Source: Alistipes sp.
GTDB lineage: Bacteria; Bacteroidota; Bacteroidia; Bacteroidales; Rikenellaceae
Direction of reading: 5' to 3'
DNA length: 64,000 nucleotides
NCBI GenBank assembly: GCA_017630455.1
Contig: JAGBVG010000074.1
Location: 1-64,000, forward strand
The translations under genes and the position numbers were made by a program. The notes beneath the pieces are model-generated. The model was given only the letters and a program-made list of their open reading frames with translations, was not told where the DNA came from and did not search any database. Positions 44,338-53,163 of the stretch are shown here, in pieces; the stretch's first letter is position 1, and every line of letters starts with the position of its first letter.

Positions 44338-45630
44338 CTATGACAAGCGCAAGAAGCCTATTCCGAAACGCTCTACAGCAGCACGCTCCAACTCCTCACG
44401 AACCGATGGGTCGGCGATAGAGATAAGCAACTTCGCACGCTCTGCGAGAGACTTGTTACGAAGGTAGACAATACCGTGCTCCGTAGCGATATACTGCGCC
44501 TGGAAGCGTGTGGTTACGACACCCGCGCCCTTAGTGAGGGTAGGTACAATCTTCGAGATACCCTTAGTGGTGATAGATGGCAATGCGATGAAGCACTTAC
44601 CACCCTCCGACAACGCACCACCATACATAAAGTCGTGCTGACCACCTACGCCCGAGAAGATACGCTCACCGATACTATCGGCGCAAATCTGACCTGTGAG
44701 ATCTACCTCAATAGCTGAGTTCACAGCCATAACCTTAGGGTTCTGACGGATGTTCTGTGGGTCGTTGGTCCACGCTACGTCACGAATAACAACGTCGCGG
44801 TTGCCATCCAAGTAGTCGTACAGACGCTGGCTTCCCAAGCACAAGCACGCCACAGACTGACCAGGATAGATCTTCTTCAACGAGTTGTCGATGATACCCT
44901 TTTGGATAAGAGGCACCACGCCATCGGTCATAGCCTCGGTGTGGAGACCGAGGTGCTTATGGTCGTGCAACGCGTCGAGAACAGCGTTAGGAATACCACC
45001 CACGCCAATCTGGAGTGTAGCACCATCAGGTATCTCCGAAGCGATGAAGTTACCGATACGGCGCTCCACATCATTAGGGATAACCGTAGGAACCTCAACA
45101 AGTGGCTCGTCACCACGTACCATAGCATCAATCTTCGAGACGTGGATAACAGGGTCACCAAAGGTGCGTGGCATATACTTATTCACCTGCGCGATGATAA
45201 CCTTCGAGCACTCCACAGCCGAGAATGCGAGGTCGGCCGACACACCATACGAGCAGTAGCCATCCTCGTCAGGCTCCGAGACATTAAGAAGCGTTACATC
45301 CAAAGGAATCTGACCCGAGCGGAACAAGAATGGAATCTCGCCCAAGAATGCAGGGATGGTCTGCGCAACACCCTCGTTGATAGCCTTGCGGAGGTTGTTG
45401 GCAACGAAGAAGCTGAGTGGCTCGAACGAATCGCGAAGCTCTGCCTTAGCGTATGGAGCATCGCAGCGGCCAATGGCAAATGCGGTATAGACCTTCACGC
45501 CACGCAGCTCCGCAGCACGGTCGGTCATAGCCTGCACCAACACCTCGGGAACAGATGTAGAACCCTGGATATATACCGAGTCGCCCGACTTAATAAGTTT
45601 TACGGCCTCTGCCGCACTAACTAAATTCAT
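44338..45630 (-). CDS. Acetyl-CoA hydrolase/transferase family (CoA-transferase family I)
   Basis: 430 residues. IGVGGIPNAVLDAL and LGLHTEAMTDGVVPLIQKG, with the Glu that forms the CoA thioester, are the key motifs of the 4-hydroxybutyrate/butyryl-CoA:acetate CoA-transferase branch. The C-terminal GGQHDFMYGGALSEGGKCFIALPS is also typical. It faces the etf-acd operon, which suggests release of butyrate or a related acid with recovery of acetyl-CoA. A succinyl-CoA:acetate role cannot be excluded. Confidence 0.88.
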   Translation of the reverse strand: MNLVSAAEAVKLIKSGDSVYIQGSTSVPEVLVQAMTDRAAELRGVKVYTAFAIGRCDAPYAKAELRDSFEPLSFFVANNLRKAINEGVAQTIPAFLGEIPFLFRSGQIPLDVTLLNVSEPDEDGYCSYGVSADLAFSAVECSKVIIAQVNKYMPRTFGDPVIHVSKIDAMVRGDEPLVEVPTVIPNDVERRIGNFIASEIPDGATLQIGVGGIPNAVLDALHDHKHLGLHTEAMTDGVVPLIQKGIIDNSLKKIYPGQSVACLCLGSQRLYDYLDGNRDVVIRDVAWTNDPQNIRQNPKVMAVNSAIEVDLTGQICADSIGERIFSGVGGQHDFMYGGALSEGGKCFIALPSITTKGISKIVPTLTKGAGVVTTRFQAQYIATEHGIVYLRNKSLAERAKLLISIADPSVREELERAAVERFGIGFLRLS

Positions 45631-45649
45631 ACGTTATTTGGTTTAAGAA

Positions 45650-45680
45650 GGGCTGCCCGACTTTTACATCGAGCAGTCCC
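45650..45680 (-). terminator. Terminator of the ior-aminotransferase operon or leader hairpin of the CoA-transferase gene
   Basis: GGGCTGC (45650-45656) pairs with GCAGTCCC (45673-45680), one bulged base. On the minus strand it follows the aminotransferase-facing gap incorrectly for a terminator of that gene (stop 45747, 67 nt away) yet precedes the CoA-transferase start by 20 nt; with CTTCTTAAACC after it, it probably ends transcription from the aminotransferase operon. Confidence 0.5.
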
Positions 45681-45746
45681 TCGTGTGTTAGAGAAACTTT
45701 ATAACAAGAGCTAATTTTAGGTAGCCTTGTTATATGGTTTCTAATA

Positions 45747-47063
45747 TTAATAGTCCTGTGAGAACATTCTCAAGCGCTTATCCAACTCATCGTACTGATA
45801 GTCCGAAATCATCGACACACAACCACGCAAACCCTCACGTGAGCTACCCGTAGGAGCAAGCGTAATAGCCGAGATACCGTAGTAGATAAGCTTGTTGATA
45901 AGCTGCTCGCCTGTCATATCCTTGTAACCGAAGGTGAAGAAGAAGCCATCGCTAACCTCCTGCTCGCAATCCTTGTCGTAGACGATATGGAAGCCGTTTT
46001 TGACCATAATCTCCTTAACACGCTGCGCACGGCGAGCATACTCGCGAGTGTGGCCAACGAAGTCAAGACGACCATCCGATGCCGCACGGAACATAGCTGC
46101 CAAGGCGTACTGCGCAGAGTGTGGAACACCCGATGAGAGTACGTAGAGAATGTTAAAGATGAAGTTACGACGGAACTCACCATCGTTGCCATACTTCTCG
46201 GCAAGAGCCTCGTAGCAACGCTCCGCAAGCGCAGGGTTCATAGCCACAATGGCGATACGCTGACCTGCGTAAGAGAACATCTTTGAGCCTGAGAGAAGGT
46301 GCAAGCAGTTGTTGGTATAGCGAGCTACAGATGGCTGATATGGTGCCTCGAATGGCTTCGAGCGGTCCTCGCGGAAGTCCATATTGAGGTATGCCAAGTC
46401 CTCAACTACGATAACATCGTACTTGGTAGCCATACGTCCGATAATCTCCAACTCCTCCTCGTTAAGACACATCCACGTAGGGTTGTTAGGGTTAGAGTAG
46501 ACAATACCACTAACACGGCCCTGAGAGAGAATCTCCTCCAATTTCTGCTCGAGCTTCTCGCCACGGTAGTCGATAACGTCGAACGACTCGAAGCGGATGC
46601 CCTGAACCTTACACTGTGCCTTCTGCACTGGGAAGCCTGGGTCGATGAAGAGGATGGTGTCGCGATCCTTACGCATCTGGCTGAGGGCCATAAACGTAGC
46701 GAAAGCACCCTGCATAGAGCCTACCGTAGGCACGATACATACAGGAGGAATGTCGAGGTTGATGAAGGCCTTGATGAAGCGTGATGCCTCCTTCGTAAGA
46801 GGCTCGATACCTGTGATAAGTGGGTACTTTGAACCTACGCCCGACAACAACGCCTCGTGCTCCGCCTCGATACCAATCATCTCGGCTGGCAAGCCTGGCT
46901 CACCAATCTCCATACGGATATACTCAACACCCATCTTTGCCTCGATATCCTTCACCACGCTCACGAACTGGCGAATAGAGGCAGCTCCAAGCTCCTTGGC
47001 ATTACGAAGGCCGTTGGCAATACAGATGTTATCTACCGTTTGCTTATCTAATGGTCTATCCAT
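45747..47063 (-). CDS. PLP-dependent aminotransferase (aromatic/aspartate-like, fold I)
   Basis: 438 residues from the ATG at 47061-47063 (MDRPLDKQTVDN); an upstream extension of the frame lies inside iorB and is rejected. Fold-type I signs: YSNPNNPTW, VVEDLAYLNMDF and SGSKMFSYAGQRI with the Schiff-base Lys. It starts 7 nt after the iorB stop. Likely role: convert aromatic amino acids to the 2-oxo acids used by IorAB. Substrate is inferred from the operon. Confidence 0.88.
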   Translation of the reverse strand: MDRPLDKQTVDNICIANGLRNAKELGAASIRQFVSVVKDIEAKMGVEYIRMEIGEPGLPAEMIGIEAEHEALLSGVGSKYPLITGIEPLTKEASRFIKAFINLDIPPVCIVPTVGSMQGAFATFMALSQMRKDRDTILFIDPGFPVQKAQCKVQGIRFESFDVIDYRGEKLEQKLEEILSQGRVSGIVYSNPNNPTWMCLNEEELEIIGRMATKYDVIVVEDLAYLNMDFREDRSKPFEAPYQPSVARYTNNCLHLLSGSKMFSYAGQRIAIVAMNPALAERCYEALAEKYGNDGEFRRNFIFNILYVLSSGVPHSAQYALAAMFRAASDGRLDFVGHTREYARRAQRVKEIMVKNGFHIVYDKDCEQEVSDGFFFTFGYKDMTGEQLINKLIYYGISAITLAPTGSSREGLRGCVSMISDYQYDELDKRLRMFSQDY

Positions 47064-47070
47064 TGTTCTG

Positions 47071-47652
47071 CTATTTTTTAATTGAGTTTTCATAACCTGC
47101 GCGTACTGCGGCAAGGTTCTTCTCGATAACCTCCTCACCCTTACGAGCAAAGATACGACGAATACCCGCCTCAATCTTTTCAAATTCGATATCGAGCATA
47201 GGTATTGCAGCACCCAACAACACCATATTGGCAGCCTGAAGTGGTGCTCCAGCATCCTTAGCCAACTGCTCAACGTTGAGCGATACGCAGTTAGGCAATG
47301 CTGCGAGATGGGCGTTAAGCTCCTCCTCTGCAGGGTAGTTAGGGATATTTACGAAAGGTACGGTAGAGGTAACAACCCAACCATCCTTCTTGAGGTATGA
47401 GAGGTAGCGCAAAGCCTCCATAGGCTCCAACGAGATGATGATATCTGCACCACCCTTAGCAATAAGATCCGAAGCGATAGGCTCGGTTGAGAGACGAAGG
47501 TTACTCTGCACATCGCCACCACGCTGGCTCATACCGTGAACCTCAGCCTGCTTGATATGCCATCCCTCGGCCAAAGCTGCCTCACCGATAACCGTAGCAA
47601 TCGACAGAATACCCTGTCCGCCGACGCCTGCCAAAATAATATCTTTCTTCAT
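47071..47652 (-). CDS. iorB: Indolepyruvate oxidoreductase subunit beta
   Basis: 193 residues, full length. GVGGQGILSIATVIGEAAL, KQAEVHGMSQRGGDVQSNLRLS and ADIIISLEPMEALRYL are the 2-oxoacid oxidoreductase gamma-domain motifs. It pairs with IorA, encoded 45 nt upstream, to oxidise aryl pyruvates to aryl-acetyl-CoA with reduction of ferredoxin. Confidence 0.94.
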   Translation of the reverse strand: MKKDIILAGVGGQGILSIATVIGEAALAEGWHIKQAEVHGMSQRGGDVQSNLRLSTEPIASDLIAKGGADIIISLEPMEALRYLSYLKKDGWVVTSTVPFVNIPNYPAEEELNAHLAALPNCVSLNVEQLAKDAGAPLQAANMVLLGAAIPMLDIEFEKIEAGIRRIFARKGEEVIEKNLAAVRAGYENSIKK

Positions 47653-47697
47653 AATAGTTTCGTTTTTAACAGTTTTTTATTGTTAGCGGACTATGTG

Positions 47698-49317
47698 TTA
47701 CTCCTGCTTTGCTGCTGCGCGAGCCTTAGCGTGACGCTTAGCGGTCTGGATACACTCGCGGCGTGGGATAATAACAGATACACCCTTATACTCGATCTCC
47801 TGACGCAAGACGCTCTTGATCTCCTCCATATTCTTTGGAAGCGGCACAACAACGTGTACGTGATCTGGGTGAACACCTACACCGCGGCAGATATCCTCGA
47901 TCTTACCTGTACCTGCAGAGTTCTGACCACCGGTCATACCTGTTGTGAGGTTATCCGAGATAACTACAACAACATTAGCATTCGAGTTCACGCAGTCCAA
48001 AAGACCTGTCATACCAGAGTGGGTGAATGTAGAGTCACCGATAACGGCAAACGATGGGAACTGACCTGCATCCGAAGCACCCTTTGCCATAGTGATTGAA
48101 GCACCCATCTCCACACAAGCGTGCAACGCCTGGAATGGAGGCAACGCACCCAAGGTGTAGCAACCGATATCACCGAAGATACGTGGGTTCTCATACTCCG
48201 CAGCAACCTCGTTCAACGCCTTATACATATCGCGGTGGCCACAGCCCTGGCACAATGCTGGTGGACGTGCTACAACGATATCGTCAGCCTCGAGGTTCTC
48301 CAAAGCTGCCATACCCAATGACTTACGTACAGAGTCTGGAGTGAGCTCACCAACACGTGGAAGATCGCCTGTCAAACGACCCTTAACCTCTACAGTCGAA
48401 GGAACGATAGCGCGAACCATCTCCTCAACAACTGGCTGACCCTCCTCCATAACGAGGATCTCCTTTGCGCCATCCTCAACCATCTTCTCGATGAGAGCTA
48501 CAGGGAGTGGATACTGCGAAACCTTGAGCACACTGCGCTCGTTGCAACCTGCGCAGTTCTCCATATAGTAGTTGTATGCGATACCTGTTGTGATAACACC
48601 CTTAGCAGGATTCTCACCTTTCTTGTACCAGTTAAACTTCGACTCCACAGCTGCCTTCTGGAGGTCATCCTGCTGTGCGAGAAGCTGCACGTAACGCTTC
48701 TTGGCGAATGCTGGCAACAAAATCCAGCTACGTACATCCTCTGGACGGCTGATCTCATTCTGCTTGCGTGGCTCATCGGCAACCTCCACAACAGCACGTG
48801 AGTGAGCCATACGTGTTGTTACGCGCATCAATACTGGGAGCTTGAAAGCCTCCGACAACTCAAATGCAGCACGTGTCATCTCGTAAGCCTCCTGCTGATT
48901 CGATGGCTCGAAGATAGGCATCAACGCAAACTTACCATAGAAACGTGAGTCCTGCTCGTTCTGCGATGAGTGCATAGATGGATCGTCGGCAGCAACAACA
49001 ACCAAACCACCGTTAACACCTGTCATAGCAGAGTTTACAAATGGATCGGCAGCCACGTTCATACCTACGTGCTTCATACACACCAACGCACGCTTGCCCA
49101 TATAAGACATACCGAGCGCACCCTCCATAGCTGTCTTCTCGTTGGTAGCCCAGCGACAGAAGATAGGGTTCTGAGCATCGCCACGCTTCTCTTCGCGAAG
49201 CTGGATAAATTCTGTGATTTCGGTAGACGGAGTACCTGGATAGGCATAGACGCCTGATAGACCTGAGTCGATAGCGGCCTGAGCAATAGCCTCGTCACCG
49301 AGAAGTAGTTTTCTCAT
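47698..49317 (-). CDS. iorA: Indolepyruvate oxidoreductase subunit alpha (short form)
   Basis: 539 residues. The N-terminal pyrimidine domain (VYAYPGTPSTEITEF) and the TPP-binding domain (LCQGCGHRDMYKAL, DIGCYTLGALPPFQ, GDSTFTHSGMTGLLD) are intact. The C-terminus ends shortly after VIIPRRECIQTAKR with a basic Ala-rich tail, so the 8-Cys ferredoxin-like domain that closes archaeal and many bacterial IorA proteins is absent; electron transfer must use a separate ferredoxin. First gene of iorA-iorB-aminotransferase. Confidence 0.93.
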   Translation of the reverse strand: MRKLLLGDEAIAQAAIDSGLSGVYAYPGTPSTEITEFIQLREEKRGDAQNPIFCRWATNEKTAMEGALGMSYMGKRALVCMKHVGMNVAADPFVNSAMTGVNGGLVVVAADDPSMHSSQNEQDSRFYGKFALMPIFEPSNQQEAYEMTRAAFELSEAFKLPVLMRVTTRMAHSRAVVEVADEPRKQNEISRPEDVRSWILLPAFAKKRYVQLLAQQDDLQKAAVESKFNWYKKGENPAKGVITTGIAYNYYMENCAGCNERSVLKVSQYPLPVALIEKMVEDGAKEILVMEEGQPVVEEMVRAIVPSTVEVKGRLTGDLPRVGELTPDSVRKSLGMAALENLEADDIVVARPPALCQGCGHRDMYKALNEVAAEYENPRIFGDIGCYTLGALPPFQALHACVEMGASITMAKGASDAGQFPSFAVIGDSTFTHSGMTGLLDCVNSNANVVVVISDNLTTGMTGGQNSAGTGKIEDICRGVGVHPDHVHVVVPLPKNMEEIKSVLRQEIEYKGVSVIIPRRECIQTAKRHAKARAAAKQE

Positions 49318-49399
49318 ATCGTTATAGTTTTAGGTTTGAAATTATACAATTTTTCTGTTTGATAACACATACAAACGTTTATGCACATAGTTATCTTGT

Positions 49400-49407
49400 C
49401 AAAGTTA
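49400..49407 (-). promoter_or_regulatory. -7 box of the iorA promoter
   Basis: TAACTTTG on the minus strand fits TAnnTTTG, 83 nt before the iorA start. A TTTCG about 19 nt upstream is the best -33 candidate. Confidence 0.5.
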
Positions 49408-49529
49408 AGAAAAAAATTCTACACCGCGAAATATTTTTTTCGCTTTTTGTATAATAATAGGTATCCCGAACCAGAAAGAGAATAGATCATTGGCGACAAT
49501 AGCGCAGCAACAAGGGGCATGGAGAATAA

Positions 49530-49677
49530 AAAAACGAGGCACCCGAAAGGTATTAGACACTAATTTTCAGCGTCTTAGTAACAAAACTCGCATCTCTTTT
49601 CGACTATGCGACTTTTGCTACCACCTTTCGATTGCCTCTCCAACCTAAAACTACTAACCTAAATGAACCTTAAAACT
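49530..49677 (-). ncRNA. Candidate structured small RNA with own promoter and terminator
   Basis: On the minus strand a transcript of about 150 nt folds with a closing stem GAGGCA-AT-CGAAAGGT against ACCTTTCG-GG-TGCCTC (around 49640 and 49534-49550). It encloses a hairpin GTAGCAAAA.TCGCAT / ATGCGA.TTTTGTTAC and a small hairpin AGACGCT / AGTGTCT (one G:U). The closing stem is followed by CGTTTTTTT, so it doubles as a terminator. iorA has its own promoter downstream. It is not tmRNA, RNase P or SRP RNA by any motif I can see; 6S-like or the Bacteroidales-1 type are possibilities I cannot test. Confidence 0.6.
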
Positions 49678-49683
49678 TCGCTG

Positions 49684-49715
49684 CAAAGGTAAGGACAAAG
49701 TTTCAAACTGCCAAA
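49684..49715 (-). promoter_or_regulatory. Promoter of the structured small RNA
   Basis: On the minus strand TTTG (49712-49715), 20-nt spacer, TACCTTTG (49684-49691): an excellent consensus match placing the RNA start near 49677. Confidence 0.7.
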
Positions 49716-49851
49716 TATTTTATTAAAAATTTTCAATAATTTTTTCAATAATTTTAATTGCATTTTGTTTTTCACTGATTTACAACGCTTTACGCACACC
49801 AGTACAATCGCTGGTTTCGAGCTGCTAAAAGTGCTATATATGTCCGAAATA

Positions 49852-49884
49852 CAAAAAAAGACCGACCGAAACAAAATTTCGGTC
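49852..49884 (-). terminator. Terminator of the DksA-like gene
   Basis: GACCGAAA (49864-49871) pairs with TTTCGGTC (49877-49884); on the minus strand a run of T follows (49852-49859). The stop of the gene is 139 nt upstream; the stretch between is C-rich with loose repeats and no gene. Confidence 0.8.
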
Positions 49885-50022
49885 AGTCTCAGTCTTACGC
49901 CTGCGCTCAAAACACAATCCCTCCGCCAAGGCAACCATCTTAAAAAGCGCCCCATTGAAGTGCCATCCCTCTGAAAAGCCACTCCTCTGAAGCCCCCCCC
50001 GAGAGTGCCACCCCTCGACAGG

Positions 50023-50397
50023 TTACTTGCGCGCGGTCTTGGCCTCGATACACTCCGTAGCGTGAGGAACACGCAACAGACGCTCGCGAGGTATCAGCCT
50101 ACCAGTGGTCTTGCAGATACCATAGGTTTTGTTCTTGATACGTATGAGAGCCATCTCGAGATTGCGGATAAACTTGGCCTGACGCTGCGCCAAAGAGCCA
50201 TACTCCTCGCGCGAGAGCGTTGTGGCACCCTCCTCCATAACCTTGAAAGTTGGTGATGAGTCCTCGGTATCATTCTCGTTGCTTGTTGCTGAGCGCAACA
50301 TATCATAATCGGCACGTGCCGAAGCCAATTTCTGCTCTATAAGTAGACGGAACTCCTCGAGTTCGGCGTCGTTATAACGTGTCTTCTCCTCTGCCAT
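50023..50397 (-). CDS. TraR/DksA family protein with degenerate zinc finger
   Basis: 124 residues. N-terminal coiled-coil helices (to about 75) and a C-terminal finger region YGICKTTGRLIPRERLLRVPHATECIEAK. Only C94-like and C117-like cysteines remain; the other two positions are Thr and Ala/His, so a classic four-Cys zinc site is absent, as often in Bacteroidota. It probably binds the RNA polymerase secondary channel and affects transcription initiation. Confidence 0.85.
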   Translation of the reverse strand: MAEEKTRYNDAELEEFRLLIEQKLASARADYDMLRSATSNENDTEDSSPTFKVMEEGATTLSREEYGSLAQRQAKFIRNLEMALIRIKNKTYGICKTTGRLIPRERLLRVPHATECIEAKTARK

Positions 50398-50615
50398 AAT
50401 CGTGAACTTTAGTGCGGTTTCACATTTAATAAAGCGAAATTAAGCAAAAATTATGTAATATGCAAATATCTTTATAAAAAATGGCAATAATTATTCCAAC
50501 GATATTAAAAATCACGGTTACTCTTTGGGGTAGTGCATCACATTTATAACGCCACGCGCACGTATTATTATATAATAGTTGTATCTTTGCCGAAACAACA
50601 TACAAAACTATAGTT

Positions 50616-52742
50616 ATGAGACTACTAATTACACTCTCCACCATTGCCACACTACTCACCTTTGTGGGATGCAAATCGGAGACTATCACTTCAACAACGA
50701 CACCCGAAAAGAGAGCCAACTTCGTGGTGGAGAACGTTGTCGCAACACGCAGCACCGTGACTTTCGACATCGCGCCTGCGAACCAAGATCAGGAGTATAT
50801 CTGCAGCATAATGGAGTGCAGCAAGGCCGAGGAGTATAGCCGCGATGAGTTTTTGGTCGACGCCATCCTCCAGGATATTGCATCCGAGGCCTCGAATAGC
50901 GGCTACACCTTCGAGGAGTATATGCCTAAGGTTACAGAGCGCGGCGACGTGACCGACATACGATTCTCGGGCCTGGAGATCGACACAGAATACTACATCA
51001 TAATCTTTGGCGTGGATGCGGCAATGGGTTACGAGGCATCTACAGCCGTGACAAAGGTAGCGTTCAGAACATCCGACATAGAGCAGGTAGAGTGCTATTT
51101 CGAGGTTGTGACAACCGTTAAGGATAACACCGTGACCCTCGCAGTATCACCATCCGACACCACCATAAGCTGGTATCTATGCACTATGCCCGCCGAGCAG
51201 TACAACTACTACGTCACCGACGAGGATGGCTACAATATGTCGCAGGATTACTTCTACCAGTACTACTTCCAGCAGGAGATAAACACCCGTCTCCAGCAGG
51301 GCTACACCGCAGAGCAGATAGTAGAGACACTCATCCACAGCGGCGATATCGAGTTGGAAGCCAAGGGTCTGCAGGAGAACACCGACTACTGCTACCTCAT
51401 CGCTGGCCTTATGATGGACGAGGAGGGCATTGTGATATGCACCGACACACAGCGCGGCGACTATCGCACCGAGCGTGCGGCACAGTCGTCTATGAGTTTC
51501 GAGATCAAGGTGTGGGATGTAGGAGAGATGGTGGCGTCGTTCAGCATCACACCCTCGAATAACAACGACAAATATTGCGCTCTTGTGGCACCGTGGGATG
51601 GCGTTACCGAGGCGCAGGATATGATGCACAAGATCGTAGATCAGTGGGGAGGCTGGATGGAGAATATGGCCAACGACCGCGGCCCTGTGGAGCATAGCGG
51701 AAGTACGGCGATGAAGCTCCCTGCTGCCGATACCGACTACTACATCATAGCCTTTGGCTACGACGGCGGTATCACAACCGAGGCTACTATGGCAACATTC
51801 CGTACCCTTCCAGGAGGCTCGGTGGAGGAGGTGCAGTTTGAGATTACGGCATCTAACATTACACCCTATGGCTTTACTATGAACGTTAAGTCATCGGACG
51901 AGACAATATACTACATACCAGGCCTTTGCGCCACAGAGGAGTATGACGAGACTACATTCGTAGAGTATGAGAATCAGGCATTTGAATACTACTTTGAGGA
52001 GTATAAGAAGTTTAACCCTGCCATCACCGTTGCCGAGCTGCTCGACCAATACTACTACAACGGCAACGCCACACTGCAGATATCGGGACTACAACCCGAT
52101 AGCGAGTACCTCGGCTATATCTATGCCCTCGATGTACATAGCGGAGAGGTTGTAAAGTGCTTCACATTCCCCGCCTTTGCGCACACATCCACATTCTCAA
52201 CCATAACGCCACAGATAGAGCTTGTCGGCTACTTCTCGGGCGATGACGAGAATGGTACAATCTTCAACGACGCCGCGGCAACAAATGGTCGCGCCATTAC
52301 GGTTGTGAAATACCTCAACCTCGACGAGGTACGTACACTCTTCACAACAATGGTCGATGGCGACTGCAGCAACGCCGCAGCGGTGTCAGATGGCGAACTG
52401 TGGCAGCTCACATCGGGATATTGGGAGAAATGCGGCCTCAACACCCCATACAGTTTCTACCTCACCGACTGGAACACGGCACAGACAGCACTCTGCTATG
52501 CAACGGACAACAATGGCCAACTAAGTGCTATAAGCCGCCTCTACACCTGCCCAACCGCAGAGTCCAAGAGCGACATTGCGATACTCAAGGAGATCACCGA
52601 TGCACTGAACAACACCCGCAGCAACGCCCCAATGCTGCAGCTTCCGGAGTCACTCGTGATCCGCGACACACACCCCGCGCAGCACATCACACCCCAGGAC
52701 TCCCCTGCTCCATTTCCCAAAGCAATCGCAATGCTCAACTAA
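50616..52742 (+). CDS. Large surface lipoprotein with four tandem beta-rich repeats
   Basis: 708 residues. Signal peptide with lipobox (FVGC at residue 19). Four related segments of 110-130 residues follow, at about 35-150, 155-285, 290-395 and 400-525. Each has a strand opening, a helical acidic insert with many Tyr, a GD..L..L..TDYYI core and an FRT-type end. A unique C-terminal domain (530-708) is followed by a Pro-rich tail. Cell-surface or periplasmic location is likely; function is unknown. A TATCTTTG box at 50582-50589 is the probable -7 element. Confidence 0.75.
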   Translation: MRLLITLSTIATLLTFVGCKSETITSTTTPEKRANFVVENVVATRSTVTFDIAPANQDQEYICSIMECSKAEEYSRDEFLVDAILQDIASEASNSGYTFEEYMPKVTERGDVTDIRFSGLEIDTEYYIIIFGVDAAMGYEASTAVTKVAFRTSDIEQVECYFEVVTTVKDNTVTLAVSPSDTTISWYLCTMPAEQYNYYVTDEDGYNMSQDYFYQYYFQQEINTRLQQGYTAEQIVETLIHSGDIELEAKGLQENTDYCYLIAGLMMDEEGIVICTDTQRGDYRTERAAQSSMSFEIKVWDVGEMVASFSITPSNNNDKYCALVAPWDGVTEAQDMMHKIVDQWGGWMENMANDRGPVEHSGSTAMKLPAADTDYYIIAFGYDGGITTEATMATFRTLPGGSVEEVQFEITASNITPYGFTMNVKSSDETIYYIPGLCATEEYDETTFVEYENQAFEYYFEEYKKFNPAITVAELLDQYYYNGNATLQISGLQPDSEYLGYIYALDVHSGEVVKCFTFPAFAHTSTFSTITPQIELVGYFSGDDENGTIFNDAAATNGRAITVVKYLNLDEVRTLFTTMVDGDCSNAAAVSDGELWQLTSGYWEKCGLNTPYSFYLTDWNTAQTALCYATDNNGQLSAISRLYTCPTAESKSDIAILKEITDALNNTRSNAPMLQLPESLVIRDTHPAQHITPQDSPAPFPKAIAMLN

Positions 52743-52770
52743 AAATTAGGCTTAATAGTCAAAAATTAAA

Positions 52771-52793
52771 AGCACCCGTTGAGGTGCTTTTTT
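52771..52793 (+). terminator. Terminator of the lipoprotein gene
   Basis: AGCACC (52771-52776) pairs with GGTGCT (52783-52788), followed by seven T. Confidence 0.85.
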
Positions 52794-52944
52794 TGTGTTT
52801 TAGACTATAGGTAACGATGCACAAAGTGGCGCTTCTTGCATCATTACCACTATTATTACGGTCTGAAATGCGTGCCACATTAGGCGTAAATTTAGGCGTA
52901 AAAAAAGTAAATCCCCTCCACACTGCTGTGTAGAAGGGATTTTG

Positions 52945-52957
52945 GAGGTCTGAAGCG
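52945..52957. repeat. Left attachment-site repeat (attL)
   Basis: GAGGTCTGAAGCG, identical to the end of tRNA-Cys. A terminator-like hairpin (AAATCCC..GGGATTT) precedes it, as at the right end. About 80 nt inside lie TCTCATTTGCTCTCATA (53037-53053) and GACTCC..TTGTTAGCAA (53065-53084), which recur near the right end and may be integrase arm sites. Confidence 0.8.
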
Positions 52958-53163
52958 ATGAATGATGCATTTTTTATATATGGTTGATAATGAATCAATT
53001 GCACTGTGCTTCAATGAGTTATGTTCCAAATAACAGTCTCATTTGCTCTCATAAACTACATAATGACTCCTTATTTGTTAGCAAATTGTAAGCAAGAAAT
53101 TTGTTGTTATAAGTGTGCTAATAACAAAACCCTACACATATGAATGTAGGGTTTATTGGCAAT

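Noticed and set aside
44902..45624. 240-codon plus-strand frame opposite the CoA-transferase gene
   Set aside because: Antisense artefact of a conserved enzyme gene.
49993..50000. C8 tract as a slippage-based phase switch
   Set aside because: It lies in the 3' untranslated part after the DksA-like gene, neither in a coding frame nor in a promoter spacer.
49659..50072. 137-codon minus-strand frame
   Set aside because: It overlaps the small RNA promoter, the DksA-like terminator and the end of that gene in another frame; composition is not protein-like.
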